Of a stretch of 64,000 nt of DNA, positions 36,939 through 48,589 are shown piece by piece. A program made the translations under genes and the position numbers. The stretch is from Epiperipatus broadwayi (lineage: Eukaryota; Onychophora; Udeonychophora; Euonychophora; Peripatidae). Location of the stretch: positions 29,723,010-29,787,009 of the forward strand of contig JAQFVV010012394.1 in the NCBI GenBank assembly GCA_028023455.1, written 5' to 3'. How positions within the stretch are numbered: the stretch's first letter is position 1; the number at the start of each line of letters is the position of its first letter. The notes under the pieces are model-generated. The model saw only the letters and a list, made by a program, of their open reading frames with translations. It was not told the origin of the DNA and did no database searches.

Positions 36939-38766
36939 ATGGATAAATGGTTAAAAATATTGCCCACAAAGAAACCATGGGTTCAATTTTATTCTGATAA
37001 TGCTTCTACTTCTAGTGCGCAATAAGAAAGTAATAGTGTTGATACTGATAATTGTTCAAGTTCATTAGCAATCATATTCAAGAGATAAAAATATTAATGA
37101 TATGGTGTGTACAAAACAATTTTACTAGAAAGTTCAAAATTATAAAGCAGACTACTTAAAGTTTGGATTTATATCAACAGAGGTCAACAATGAATCCTGT
37201 CCTATACATGTATTATGTTATGAGATGCTACCTAATGCTTACTATGAAGCCATCAATGTTAATTAATAAGGTATTTAAAAACTAAACATCTCGAACATGA
37301 ACCCAAACTATTGCAATTTTTTGAACAACATTTAACAACATGCAATACTCAAGTTAATAAACATCACATGATCATCATTTCTTATGCTTGCTCAAAACTG
37401 TTATAGAGAGTTTTGCCTGTTTCAATACTCAAGTTAGTAATTTAAAAAAAATTGTTAAACTTAATGATAAATGTTTAGAAGCCTCTCTTGAAGTTTCTTT
37501 CGTAATAGCAAAAGATAAAATGCCACATACCATTGGTAAAACACTTGTTGTTACTGCTGTAATAAAAATGGTGCAAATAATTCAGGGGAAGAATAAGCTG
37601 AGAAACTAAAATATATTTCCTTGTCAGCAAATATCATTTCTAGGCACATAGAAATTATTGCTGATAATTTAAAGAAACAATTATAAAAACAAATTACACA
37701 AAGTGGAAAATTTGCTATACAACTAGATGAAAGTACAGATGTCACCAACTTTGCTTAGTTAATAGTATTTATTAGATATTTTTTTAAATAATGAATTGCA
37801 TAAATAACTACTTTTTTGAGACTTTTAAAAAAAGATGTACAGGGAAAGACACCTTTTCAACAGTAAATAATTTCTTTGTTACAAATAACATTTTATGGGA
37901 AAACTGTGTAAGTGTGACCAGTGATAGAGCAGTTGTTTTAACTGGAAGAAAAAAAGGATTCAAGGCAAAGGTAATTGAAATAGCCCCCACACGAAATTTG
38001 TACACTGCATTATCCATCAACAAGCTATTGCAGCAAAGAAATAAGAGCCAGAAATATATCGTGTGCTGCAGGATATTATCAGTATAGTTAATTTTGTAAA
38101 AACAAGACCCTTGAAGTAGAATACTTCCGATAATATGCAACGAAATGGACAGTAGTCACAGAAATCTCCCGTACTATACAAAAGTTCATTGCTAATCTTG
38201 AGGGGAAATGCTAAAAAGAGTTGTTGAACTGAAAGATGGATTACACATTTTTCTTTTGGACAAAGATAAGAGTTCAAAGTTTGCCTGCTTTTTCAGTGAC
38301 GATATGTGGCTGTCGATAGCATGTTGTTACTTAGCTGATATTTTTGAAAAAGTAAAGATGCTAAATTTGTCTTTTCAAGTAAAAAATGATATTTTAACAA
38401 TGATTGAGAAAGTGATTGCATTTCGAAAGAAAATCATGATGTGGAAGGAGAATTTTGAAAACGGATCTTAAGAAATGTTTCCAACATTGAGAGAAAAAAC
38501 AACGTTACAATCCGAATTTTTAAAAAAATCACTTAATAATTGGTGGATGGAATTGAAAACGAATATCCAAATTTAGTAAGCACAGCAACGAATGCAATCT
38601 TGCCATTTGGTTATAAAACTTGTGTGAAGTAGCACATTTAAAACCAAATACAGAAATAAATTAGAATTTGAACCAGATCTTAGAATTACATTAACAGAGA
38701 GCATCAAACCAGATTTTTCCGATATTACTAAACAAATACAATCATACTGCTCACATTAAATTCTAA
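36939..38766 (+). pseudogene. hAT transposase pseudogene (ZBED5/SCAND3-like)
   Basis: The start ATG at 36939 gives MDKWLKILPTKKPW, the usual opening of animal ZBED5/SCAND3-type hAT proteins. A BED-like zinc-finger region follows near 37195-37300 (CPIHVLCYEM, then TKHLEHEPKLLQFFE). The catalytic region has FAIQLDESTDVTN at about 37710-37750, with the first acidic residue kept, and SVTSDRAVVLTGR at about 37910, where family members have CTDGA..MTG. The C-terminal dimerisation block is visible near 38620-38760 (LCEVAHLKPNTEIN, then IKPDFSDITKQI in another frame). Stops, frameshifts and an F1-type insertion at about 37346-37425 inactivate it. In a live element the enzyme would cut out and reinsert the transposon in the nucleus. 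Confidence 0.85.
37346..37430. mobile_element. F1-type insertion inside the hAT gene
   Basis: AAACATCACATGATCATC, CTTATGCTTGCTC and TATAGAGAGTTTTGCC interrupt the hAT frame. The flanking words CAATACTCAAGTTA.TAA are repeated on both sides (about 37343 and 37424), which looks like a target-site duplication of about 16 bp. Confidence 0.6.
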
Positions 38767-38929
38767 TTCAAAATGTAAATTTGTAGTATAATTTAAATAT
38801 ATGTATATTGTTTAAATTAAATAAATAATAAATAATTTGATTTTTGACTATTCAAACATATATATTATTGCTATATACGTATTTAATAATATATAAGTTT
38901 TAATAAGTTTTATTAAAATAAGTTTTAAT

Positions 38930-39635
38930 AACTGAAACACACAAGCTTATTATATACCCGTGTCTATATATGTAATATATAGAGTATATGAGCACAGACT
39001 GTAATCTGGACCAACTGATGATTGCTGGTTTAGCATGAAATATGTATATTGACGAATATTTATCTTTTTAACATATATGTGTTCAAGTGTATCAGTGTTA
39101 TGAGATAGTGTGGAGAGTGGTGGTTCGTGTGAAAGTCTGTGCTCATATACCCTATATATTACATATATAGACACAGGTATATAATAAGCTTGTGTGTTTC
39201 AGTTATTACATAGTAGAGATGTCTGCCCATCCCTTGTATATGCATTAAATGGATTATGTCCTGTACATGAGGGGTCAGATTGATCTTAGGTCAACATGGG
39301 TGTGACAAGAATCTCAGCCTCAGGGTGGCCTTTGAGCATTCCATCATCAGATTTTCAATTGGATGGATGGTTGAAGAGTTGGAGGGTGAAGTAGATTGAG
39401 GCCTGTCCATTAAAGTATGAGGTTTGGCTATCTTAATATATATCTGAGCACTTATAGCATATATGTGTAGAGATGGTAATCTGGACCAACTGATGATTGC
39501 TGGTTTAGCATGAAATACGTATATTGGTGATTATTTATCTTTTCAACATATATGTGTTCAAGTGTATCAGTGTTATGAGATAGTGTGGAGAGTGGTGGGT
39601 CGTGTGAAAGTCTATGCTCATATACCCTATATAAA
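38930..39635 (+). mobile_element. Foldback family F4, copy nested in the hAT element
   Basis: The 278-bp inner palindrome 38930-39207 has arms of about 74 bp: AACTGAAACACACAAGCTTA, then TGTCTATATATGTAATATA, mirrored at 39135-39207. The segment continues (GGTCAGATTGATCTTAGGTC, CATCAGATTTTCAATTGG) to a second copy of its central part at 39470-39630. So the element is a palindrome with an added direct repeat. The reverse-orientation copy is at 6190-6690. Confidence 0.75.
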
Positions 39636-40251
39636 ATGTTTTATTAAATGAAATAGACAATAAGAAAGAAATTTTGTAATTTAAATTTTGGTATGTTACT
39701 GATCAGTTGTATTAAAGATAAGTGCTCCAGATTAGAAACTAATTAATGCAACTAGATTAAAAGTGCTGATTGCTAAAAGTAGACTATAACCGAGAATTAA
39801 TTGGTTTCTGCAACATTCCTTAACAAGAATAAAAAGAGAACAAAAAATAACTACGCAGCACTTGCAGCGGGGAACGTATTGATTGCACATGAAAGTCAAG
39901 AGTGTTTAAACTTAGCAACGGAACAAACCCAATGAACTCCACCACTGAAGGTGAAAAAGTGGACCTAGAAACTTTGCAGGCCACATCAGTCTATATTATG
40001 TTTTTCGTATGCCTTCACGGCCAGATATCGTAAATTAAAAATAACTGTATTCTAGTTTATATATGTAATATTAATTATCCGACTAATAATTCTATTAAAC
40101 TATTTTGTCTAATCATTTGGTTTCTGCTTGTCTATTTTACTTGATTGTAAGCCGAGTGAGTGGCTGTACATACCAATTATATTATAGGGGGTACAATTTA
40201 TAATTATTTTTGTCTTAGGAATACGTAATCAAAAAAGTTTGGAGATCACTG

Positions 40252-41217
40252 ATTTAAATATATAATGCTAATTGATTTAAATTAGTACTTTAAATATTCC
40301 ATTTGTTGGAGAGTTGAAACATCACATGATCACTATCTCATATGGAGAGTGTTGTTTTGTTTTGAATTGTTTAGAGTTGAAACATACAGAATAGACGTTT
40401 ACTCAGCCAATGTTCGAAATGTTTAAGCCAACTCATTACAAATAGAATAAAGAACACAAAAAAGTATTTCTATATATACAGACAATAAATTATTAAAGTA
40501 ATGCTTATCTCAATTTACAGCGAGGTTGAGTTTATAATGAGGTGGAGTGAGTGGATGGAGAGAATTTATTATTGAAATCTGAAAATTTCATAAATACTAA
40601 ACCCTGAACCAGAAATTTCATGTTAACGACAATCTACCCCGTACACAATTTCTTCACAATGCATTTTTTAGATCTGAATTATTTCTTCGTAAATAGATGG
40701 TCCACAATTAGTGTTTGTAATTATTGTTAACATTTTTAAAGGAATTTGTGGGTAAAAAAAAAAGTTTTATCGATTAATAATTTTTAAATTATTGTTAGGT
40801 TTATGAGATTTTAAGCTTACCATCATTTTGCCATATTTAAGAATTTTGTCATTTTTCTGTACCTAATAACGATGATGAACGATTTGCCTCTATATTTTAG
40901 TTTTGGATACCTAAATTTTAGTAAAAATTCTTTAAAACAACTAATAGAAAACTCAATTTCATCAGTATTTATTGATTTTATTAGGTTTGGCTTAAAGAAA
41001 CATTGTTAATAAGATTAAAGAGTACAATAGGTATTACTTTAACAAAATTTTTTTTTGGACTGGTCAAAATTGAAATTGTAAGTGGCAACTTTTTAGAAAT
41101 TTCTACACCCACCCATGCTTAGTCATTATACACAAATGTCAAAACATTCTCTTTCTAACTTTCATTTTCTTGGGCTGCCATCAGAAATGTTATGAGGTCT
41201 GAAATTCACTTCTAGTT
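40252..41217. other. AT-rich stretch with a short F1-type insertion
   Basis: At 40311-40387 GAGTTGAAACATCACATGATCAC to TATGGAGAGTGTTG is flanked by GAGTTGAAACAT on both sides, which again suggests a target-site duplication. No gene is seen. Confidence 0.5.
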
Positions 41218-41380
41218 AGCTATATATTAGTTATAAGTGAAATTTCCAGTTTTGTTCTAACATGGAGTAAATTTTGGTTGGAACTCTTAAGAATAAACTT
41301 TTTAAAAACATTAATGATTTCATCAAATTTTATATAGCAAATATAATAATCATAATTTATATTTTATCTTTCATGATTAT

Positions 41381-41412
<32 letters not shown>

Positions 41413-42291
41413 TATTATTAAAGCAAAAGTCAACCTCTGATAATGCACTATTTCTTAAATATTATAAATCTTACGTACTCACCTACCAGTAGAAGTTTAA
41501 AAAACTTAAGTAAATCACGTAAGTTTACAGCATATTTGTATATATTGTAACGGTCAGAAACGTGTGATTCGTTAACATAGTGCAGAATTTGACCACCACA
41601 CAGAACTGCAGCACCATCTAGGTAGTGAAGCCACCTGTAGTACTGAGTTTGAACATAGTTTATCGGTTCCACAATACAATCTACAAAACAACACATCTGA
41701 TGCTACATTAGTAAATACTTCTTTAGGCACAGTGATCAGGGAGATGCAAGAAAATCAAGAATTTTATTTTGAGTTAGCCAATAATAACATTAATATTGTA
41801 ATGGTCAGAAAACATGTGACTCGTAAACATAGTGCAGAATTCGACCACCATACAGAACAGCAGCACCATCGAGTAGCGAAGCCACCCATGGTACTGAGTT
41901 CAAACATAGTTTATCGGTTCCACAATACAATCCACGAAACAACGCATCTGATGCGACATTAGCAAATATTTCCTTAGGCACGGTGGTCAGGGATATGCAA
42001 GAGACTCATGATTTTATTCTCGAGTTAGCCAATAATCAAACTAATATTAATTAAACATTCATATTTACATAATCGAGGAAATATTATATAGAATGGGTAT
42101 CGAATAAATGAAGACGTAACTGCAGACGTATAGTTTAAAATTATTTATTTAATACATTTTAATAAAATCATCTTATTAATAATATGTTAGGGATTCAAAG
42201 CTTCAGTAGCAGAATTTCTGATGACATGATTATATTTAAAGAATACATTTATTTATATTTTAGACATTATTTTAATATTTGAGGGATATCT

Positions 42292-42314
42292 CAGTAGCGG
42301 TATTTCCGATACTG
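42292..42314. repeat. Conserved hairpin, copy 1 of the 3.1-kb unit
   Basis: CAGTA and GTAT pair with ATAC and TACTG around TTCCG. Near-identical hairpins sit at 45129-45151 and 45240-45262, and a decayed one at 42204-42226. Each unit therefore carries it twice. Substitutions fall mainly in the loop or inner stem. Confidence 0.5.
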
Positions 42315-42645
42315 TTAATGTTTACAAAAGGAATACATTTAATTGAAGGCGTAATCTAGCTACCTAAAATTCTTGGGTGAGTATTTCTAATGCATGCCTG
42401 GAGGGATTTATACCTTTGCAATGCAAGAGTCTAAAGTGATGGGTTATTAGAGTAATGGCAGACATATATTTATTTAATTAAAAGATATTTATTTATAACT
42501 AAGGGCAAACATTTATTTGAGAGTGAATTATGCAGATAATGCAGAGGTGGAGTGATATGTTTAGAATAATAAAACTAAGTAAAAGGAACACGTGGTACGC
42601 TTTAGAAAGGCGATATGGAAGTGGCAGTATATCAAAACTGCAATG

Positions 42646-42892
42646 CCGTGAATGAGTTTATAAGAATGTCGGGCTGGTCTTTGTCATCGGCCCGACAAAG
42701 GTAAGGTGTCACATAAGCATAACCAGGGACAAGTGGTCCGTGTCGCAGTTTGCCAGCTGGCTGCATGACATTGTCAAATCCTACGGGAGCACGCATTATG
42801 CCCGCTTGTGTAGGATGACTGGGGTTAATTTCAACTCTGAAGAATCTGGAAATTTCATGGCAGAATGGGTCATTGCATCTCTAAAACATAAC
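42646..42892 (-). pseudogene. Possible minus-strand terminal exon in the 3.1-kb unit
   Basis: On the minus strand an acceptor-like TGTTATGTTTTAG at 42893 opens a frame of about 82 codons: RCNDPFCHEISRFF, INPSHPTQAGIMRAPVGF, KLRHGPLVPGYAYVTP, YLCRADDKDQPD, ending FTALQF and a stop near 42646. In copy 2 (45610-45850) the same frame has stops, while the opposite strand is open there (HKHNQGQVVRATITSWLHDG). Neither strand is open in both copies, so I treat this as decayed or coincidental. Confidence 0.25.
42668..42696. repeat. GC-rich hairpin GTCGGGC/GCCCGAC
   Basis: A 7-bp perfect stem with a 15-bp loop stands out in AT-rich surroundings. A second copy of the same sentence (GGCGGGCTGGTCT, CGGCCCGAC) is at 43174-43201. 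In copy 2 of the unit the match at 45608 has lost the right arm. Confidence 0.6.
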
Positions 42893-44397
42893 ACATGTAT
42901 AGTGTATAAATGATTATGATGAGATTTAAATAGATTTCTGACTCGGCCCTACATTATCAACATTTACTAAAGAACGTTGGTGACTCTCAAAGAAGTGTAA
43001 TTTTCTGGAATTATTCATGATGATTTAATAAATACAAAACCTATATAAATTGGGAATTATTATAACTAATACGTCAGCCATTTGCGAAGTAGTAGACCCT
43101 GCATTACAATAAGTGGTGCACTGAATGCATGTCGATTGATATGAAAGTTAAGTTAGTTATGGTTTATAAGAATGGCGGGCTGGTCTCTGCCTCGGCCCGA
43201 CAAAGTACATATTAATGAAAATGTGACACGCATTCACTGTTTCAAATGATCATAGATTTAAACTTTGAAAATAGAGACAATTATAAGCATGCAATAATTA
43301 GATAATAAATATAGATAAAATGTAGATTTTAAAAATACGCACCCAAGATAGAATGAGGTAAGCTAGATTAGCAGAGAAATTTACACATTAAATTAATTAT
43401 TCAATTTTAGTTATACAAATGATAGTTTTTACATTTTACAATTTAGATAAGTAGTATAAAGAAAAGCTATAGCATATTATTAGAGTACTCTAGAGTTTGA
43501 ACACAGACAGATACCTGTTTTATAAGAAGTTTTCTGATTCCATTAGTTTAGCAGCAAAAAGTTCATGAGTGGCAATTCTTTCTTGTATTTAGATATTCAT
43601 TTAATTTCATGGCAGCAGCAGCTTTCCCATTCATTTCAGGCACCAGATCTTCATGGTGAATTTAAGACGGGCAATGGAAAGTTCAGCATCCGATAGGCCA
43701 TCTCCCAATGGAGAATAATCTAGGTGCTTTACTCGGTCATACCTTGGCAGGAACAAATTAGTTTTATTATTTTTGGAGACTCTCAGTGATCGAGAGCAAA
43801 GCTAAAGTTTTTAGGTGAATGTCTCCAGCAAGTCTAAGATGGCCTCTTTTTTTATCTTGATCCTTCACATTTTTGTTAAGGTATTTTTAGGTTCTACTTA
43901 ATCTGCCCTGAGGATAATCAATGCATTTTGTTGGTTTTTAATTAAAGAAAGCTGCCGTTCTATTGTTTACATTTTACATTTACTTGTAATTATATTTTGG
44001 GAAATTTTTCTTTTTAATTAATCTATTATCTATCACTGACCAATGCTTTTAAAATTTCAAAGACAAAAAGGGAACATAAGATTATTTTAACTTTTAATTA
44101 AATATTACATCAGATTTTTTTAGAATTATTATTAACGAAATTTAAAAAAAGCAATAAATACGAACTTTATAATCCAAAATAAATGATTAAAATTATACAA
44201 TATTATATAACTAAAAGAAATCTAAATTATACTATTTTATCCCTATTTATTGCCTTTAATTTGAGATCGAAATGTGTGTGTGTTTATGCTGAATTCTACA
44301 TATATTTATACATTTTTAATATTGTTACACACACAATTCGATATCAAAAAGTTTAAATTTGGGCGGGATAGACCGGTCAGTGAGAGACGACAGAAAA

Positions 44398-47300
44398 AGC
44401 TATATATTAGTTATAAGTGAATTTTCCAGTTATGTTCTAACATGGAGTAAATTTTGGTTGGAACTCTTAAGAATAAACTTTTTAAAAACATTAATGATTT
44501 CATCAAACTTTATATAGCAAATATAATAATCATAATTTATATTTTATCTTTCATGATTATACACACATATATATATATATATATATATATTATTATTAAA
44601 GCAAAAGTCAACCTCTGATAATGCACTATTTCTTAAATATTATAAATCTTACGTACTCACCTACCAGTAGGAGTTTAAAAAACTTAAGTAAATCACATAA
44701 GTTTACAGCATATTTGTATATATTATAACGGTCAGAAACGTGTGATTTGTTAACATAGTGCAGAATTTGACCACCACACAGAACTGCAGCACCATCTAGG
44801 TAGCGAAGCCACCCATAGTACTGAGTTTGAACATAGTTTATCGGTTCCACAATACAATCTACAAAACAACACATCTGATGCTACATTAGTAAATACTTCT
44901 TTAGGCACAGTGATCAGGGAGATGCAAGAAAATCAAGAATTTTATTTTGAGTTAGCCAATAATAACATTAATATTAAACATTTATATTTTACAGAATCGA
45001 GGAAATATTATATTGAATGGGTATCGAATAGATAAAGATGGAACGGCAGATGTATAGTTTGAAATTATTTATTTAAAAAAATTTATATTAAATCATCTAA
45101 TTAATAATATTTTATTATATTTAAATCTCAGTAATGGTATTTCTGATACTGTTATACTTTACAAAGATCTATATTTCTTTATTTAAAATATTTTATACGA
45201 AATCATTTAACCAATAATATTTTGTTACATTTAATATCTCAATAGCGGTATTTCCGATACTGTTATATTTTACAAAAAGATACATTTATGTGGCTGATGT
45301 AATCTAGCTACCTAAATTCTCGAGCAAGTATTTCACGAGCCTGCCTTCGGGATTTACCTCTTTGCAATGCAAGAGTCTAAATGAGGATTTATTATAATAA
45401 TGGCGGACATATATTTATGTAATTAAAGAAGATATTTAATAATTACTATGGACAGACATTTATTTGAGAGAGAGTTATGTCACTAATGCAGAGATGGAGT
45501 TATACATTGAATAATAAAGCTAATAAGAAGAAACACATGGTACATCTAGAAAGGCAATATGGAGGTGGCAGTATATTAAAACTGCGAAGCCGTGAATGAG
45601 TTTAGAACAACGGGCTGGCGTTTGCCATAGGCCCAAAAAGGTAAGGTGTCACATAAGCATAACCAGGGGCAAGTGGTTCGTGCCACGATTACTTCCTGGC
45701 TGCATGACGGTCATCAAGTCCTACAGGAACATTTATTTGCCCACTTGTGTAGGACGACTGGAATTAATTTCAATCCTATAGAATCCAAAGTATCAAAGGC
45801 TTATAAGAGGTCATCGCATCTCCAAAATGTAACACATGTATAATCTACAGACTATTCTGTTAAGATTTAAATATATTTTATAACTCGGCCCTACATCATC
45901 AACATTTAATAAAGAACATTTTTGACTCTCAAATAAATGCGATTTATGGAATTATTACTTAAAAACTTAATAAAATATAAAATAATAGGTAAGCTGGGTG
46001 AGTATTAATAACTAATATGTCAGCCATTTGCTAATTAGTAGACCCCTGCATTACAATAAATGAAGCACTGAATGCATGTCGATTTATATGAGAATATTAA
46101 GTAATTTACAGAAATAAATATTAATGAGGATTTGTAAGACACGCATCCACTCTTTCAAGCAAACATGGATTTATATTTAGAAAATTATGGAGATTTCCAA
46201 GCTGACCAGCCAACAGAAGTATATAACGAAATATATTAATAGGTTGCTAGAAAAGATAGAAACCATCTTGATTAAAATCTATATTTAAATTTGGCGATGT
46301 CCGGTCAGAAATCTTATGAGCACGCTATAAATAGATAATAAAATGTAAAATTTAGAAATACGTACCCAAGAAAAGATAGAATTAGGCAAGCTAGATTATT
46401 AAAGAAATTTACATAAGGAATTAATAATTAAATTCAAAGTTTTACAATTTAAAGTTTTACAAGTTATAGTTTGCAAGTTATATAGAGAGTGAGCTATAGC
46501 ATGATTATTTAGAGTACTCTAGGAGAATTTGGGTACATGTACCTGTTTATATGAAGTTTTCCAATTCAGTAGTCAGTAGCAAATTGTTCATGATTTCAGA
46601 AGTAGCAGTTCTTTCCAGCATTTAGATGATTCATTTAATTTAACAGCAGCATCAGCTTTCTAATTATTTGAGGCAGCAGATCTTGGTTGGTATTCTGGAG
46701 GGCACATGTGAAGGTTAGCAGCATATGATTGACCATCTCTGGGGAGAATAGTCTGGGGCGCTTTCTACTCAAACATACTGTGGTAGGTAAATTACTTTAT
46801 GATTTTGGAGACTCTCAACTGCTCGAGAGCACAGCTAAAGTTTACCTGAAAGTTCTTAGGAAGTTCAAAATGTCCTCCTTTCTTGATCTTATCTTTTCAC
46901 TTTTGTTATATTTTATTTTTGGATCCACTCATTTACCCTGAGGATAATCAATACATTCTTGTAAGTTTAATTTATATAGAAAGCTGCATTTCTATTGTTT
47001 AAGTTTATTTTTACATTTACATTTTGTAATTAAAGATTTTAGGGAATTTTCCTTTTTAATTAATCTATTATCTCTCACCAATTTCAAATACAAAAGGGAA
47101 TATACAATTATTTTACTTTTACTTAGATTATAATAAATTTTCTAAAATTATTATTAAATAAGAAATTTAAACAGCAATAAATAACGAACTTTATAATTTA
47201 AAATAAATTGTTAAAATTATATATTTTTATATAACTAAAAGAGAAATACAAATTACATCATTTATTTTTATTTATTGCTTTAAATTTTGTCATCGCAATT

Positions 47301-47420
47301 TGTGTGTACGGTGGATTTTACATATATTTATACATATTTAATATTGCTACACACACAGTTCAATACCAAAAAAGTTTAAATTTGGGTAGGATAGAGTGGT
47401 GAGTGAGAGACAATAGAAAA
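44398..47420. repeat. 3.1-kb tandem unit, copy 2
   Basis: Colinear with 41218-44397: the same (CA)n(TA)n tract, the block at 44730-44970 (single here, double in copy 1), two CAGTA..TACTG hairpins, the 45600-45850 block, CGGCCCTACATCATCAACAT at about 45890, and GGAGACTCTCAACTGCTCGAGAGC at 46806. It ends GTGAGAGACAATAGAAAA. The minus frame 44874-44626 keeps the same 82 codons as copy 1 with four substitutions (R/G, H/R, E/K, R/C), again crossing a GGTAG|GTGAGT donor. A hairpin, GATTCG..CGAATC, follows at 47434-47449. Confidence 0.75.
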
Positions 47421-48195
47421 AGGTGAAACTTAAGATTCGAATGCGAATCTTACTGTTTCAATATACCAACTCTCACTGACCAAGCTTAAATCAGGGCTTG
47501 AGTCTATTGTGTGCCTGATGTTACAATCAAATATTGAATTGTACAAATAAACATTCACACAAAACCATGCATTCAAAATCCAAAATGACAGTTAATAATT
47601 TTTATACATCTTGGAATAAAAAATATGTTTTTAGAAAATAAAAGCAGCAAGTTTTTCAAAATAGGTGATATTAATTAGCAAAATTTTAAAAAAGAAATAT
47701 TTAACGATATCCAGTATTTTATCTTAAGACAGCTCTCCTTCAATTTATACTAAGAAGTGTCTAATTTTCAGATACTGGATTGAAAGCTTTAAATGGGTTA
47801 TGATGGTTAGTGGGAAAAAGAATCATTATTGGGTAAATCAGACGAACAGTGATAAACTATTTTTTCTTTTACCCATCAACCTGAATGAATTTTCTCTTTG
47901 CTTAAAATTGTAAAATTTGTAAACATTTAAAAAAAAACCCCACTGTAGTCATATTTTACCTGTAGTTATATACCCTAAAATAGTTTTTATTGAAAGTAAA
48001 TATTTCCTATAAATATAGAAGATATATGAGCAATTACATCCACTTTCTAATACACTTATTCCCTGTGACATTTTATACTTATTAATGTTTTATTTCCTTA
48101 CAGTTTCAACTATCTAATAGACTTCATCAGAGCTACAAAATGTAAACATATATATATATATTTCAAATCAATGTCTGTATTTCTTCAAAATAATA
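47421..48195. other. AT-rich stretch without a recognisable gene
   Basis: It starts with a hairpin (GAAACTTAAGATTCG..CGAATCTTACTGTTTC, 47423-47457) and CTCTCACTGACC, the inverse of GGTCAGTGAGAG at the end of unit copy 1. No gene is seen. Confidence 0.4.
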
Positions 48196-48200
48196 TACGT

Positions 48201-48582
48201 AACTTTATAAATAAATATTTGAAAATACAGTAATTAAAAGTCTATAAAAATTATATGTATAACTATAACTTAGAAGCACTTTCACTACCTTGTAGCTTTG
48301 TCAACTATCACATTTAAAATATCAACTTTCCCATAATTCAATGTCAACTTTCCCATAATTCTGTGATCTTAACGTTTGCTGCTTGCCAATTAATTAAATT
48401 TTGCTTGTATTTATATATTAACATCGCCTCAATCGGCAAGCATTGAATTATGGGAAAGTTGACATTTTAAATGTGATAGTTGACAAAGCTACAAGGTAGT
48501 GAAAGCGCTTCTAAGTTATAGTTATACATATAATTTTTATAGACTTTTAATTACTGTATTTTCAAATATTTATTTATAAAGT
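48201..48582. mobile_element. Foldback element F7 with nearly identical arms
   Basis: Arms 48201-48343 and 48440-48582 are reverse complements with only about two mismatches over some 143 bp. Landmarks are AACTTTATAAATAAATATTT, GAAGCACTTTCACTACC and ATCAACTTTCCCATAATTC. The loop of about 95 bp contains a short extra direct copy of TGTCAACTTTCCCATAATTC. TA runs flank it on both sides. The near identity contrasts with all other foldbacks here and implies recent origin. Confidence 0.85.
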
Positions 48583-48589
48583 TTTTTAT

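Larger units (their letters stand above)
36517..40251 (+). mobile_element. hAT-family DNA transposon with both terminal inverted repeats
   Basis: The left end CAGTGGTCTCCAAAGTA (36517) matches the reverse complement of the right end TTTGGAGATCACTG (to 40251). CAGTGG.CTCCAAA is a typical hAT terminus. The span encloses a transposase pseudogene in the expected orientation and carries nested insertions: an F1-type insertion at about 37346-37425 inside the coding region and an F4 foldback at 38930-39635 downstream. Removing them leaves roughly 2.9 kb, a usual hAT size. Flanking 8-bp sequences TATTTAAT and ATTTAAAT match only partly, so the target-site duplication is uncertain. Confidence 0.75.
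41218..44397. repeat. 3.1-kb tandem unit, copy 1
   Basis: From AGCTATATATTAGTTATAAG at 41218 the sequence is repeated, diverged but colinear, from 44398. Contents in order: a (CA)n(TA)n tract; a GC-richer block at 41540-42045 that is itself duplicated in this copy; hairpins of the type CAGTAGCGGTAT..ATACTG near 42204 and 42292; a block at 42640-42900 with a GTCGGGC/GCCCGAC hairpin; and a Ser/Gln-rich low-GC end to GTGAGAGACGACAGAAAA. The plus frame at 41838-42054 is open (PQYNPRNNASDATLANISLG, ELANNQTNIN, then stop). On the minus strand 41696-41448 is open and crosses a strong donor-like GGTAG|GTGAGT. I recognise no family. It could be a duplicated gene segment or a non-autonomous element. 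Confidence 0.75.

Noticed and set aside
38950-39174. 74-codon frame similar to one at 6206-6424
   Set aside because: Both are copies of foldback F4, so their similarity reflects the repeat.
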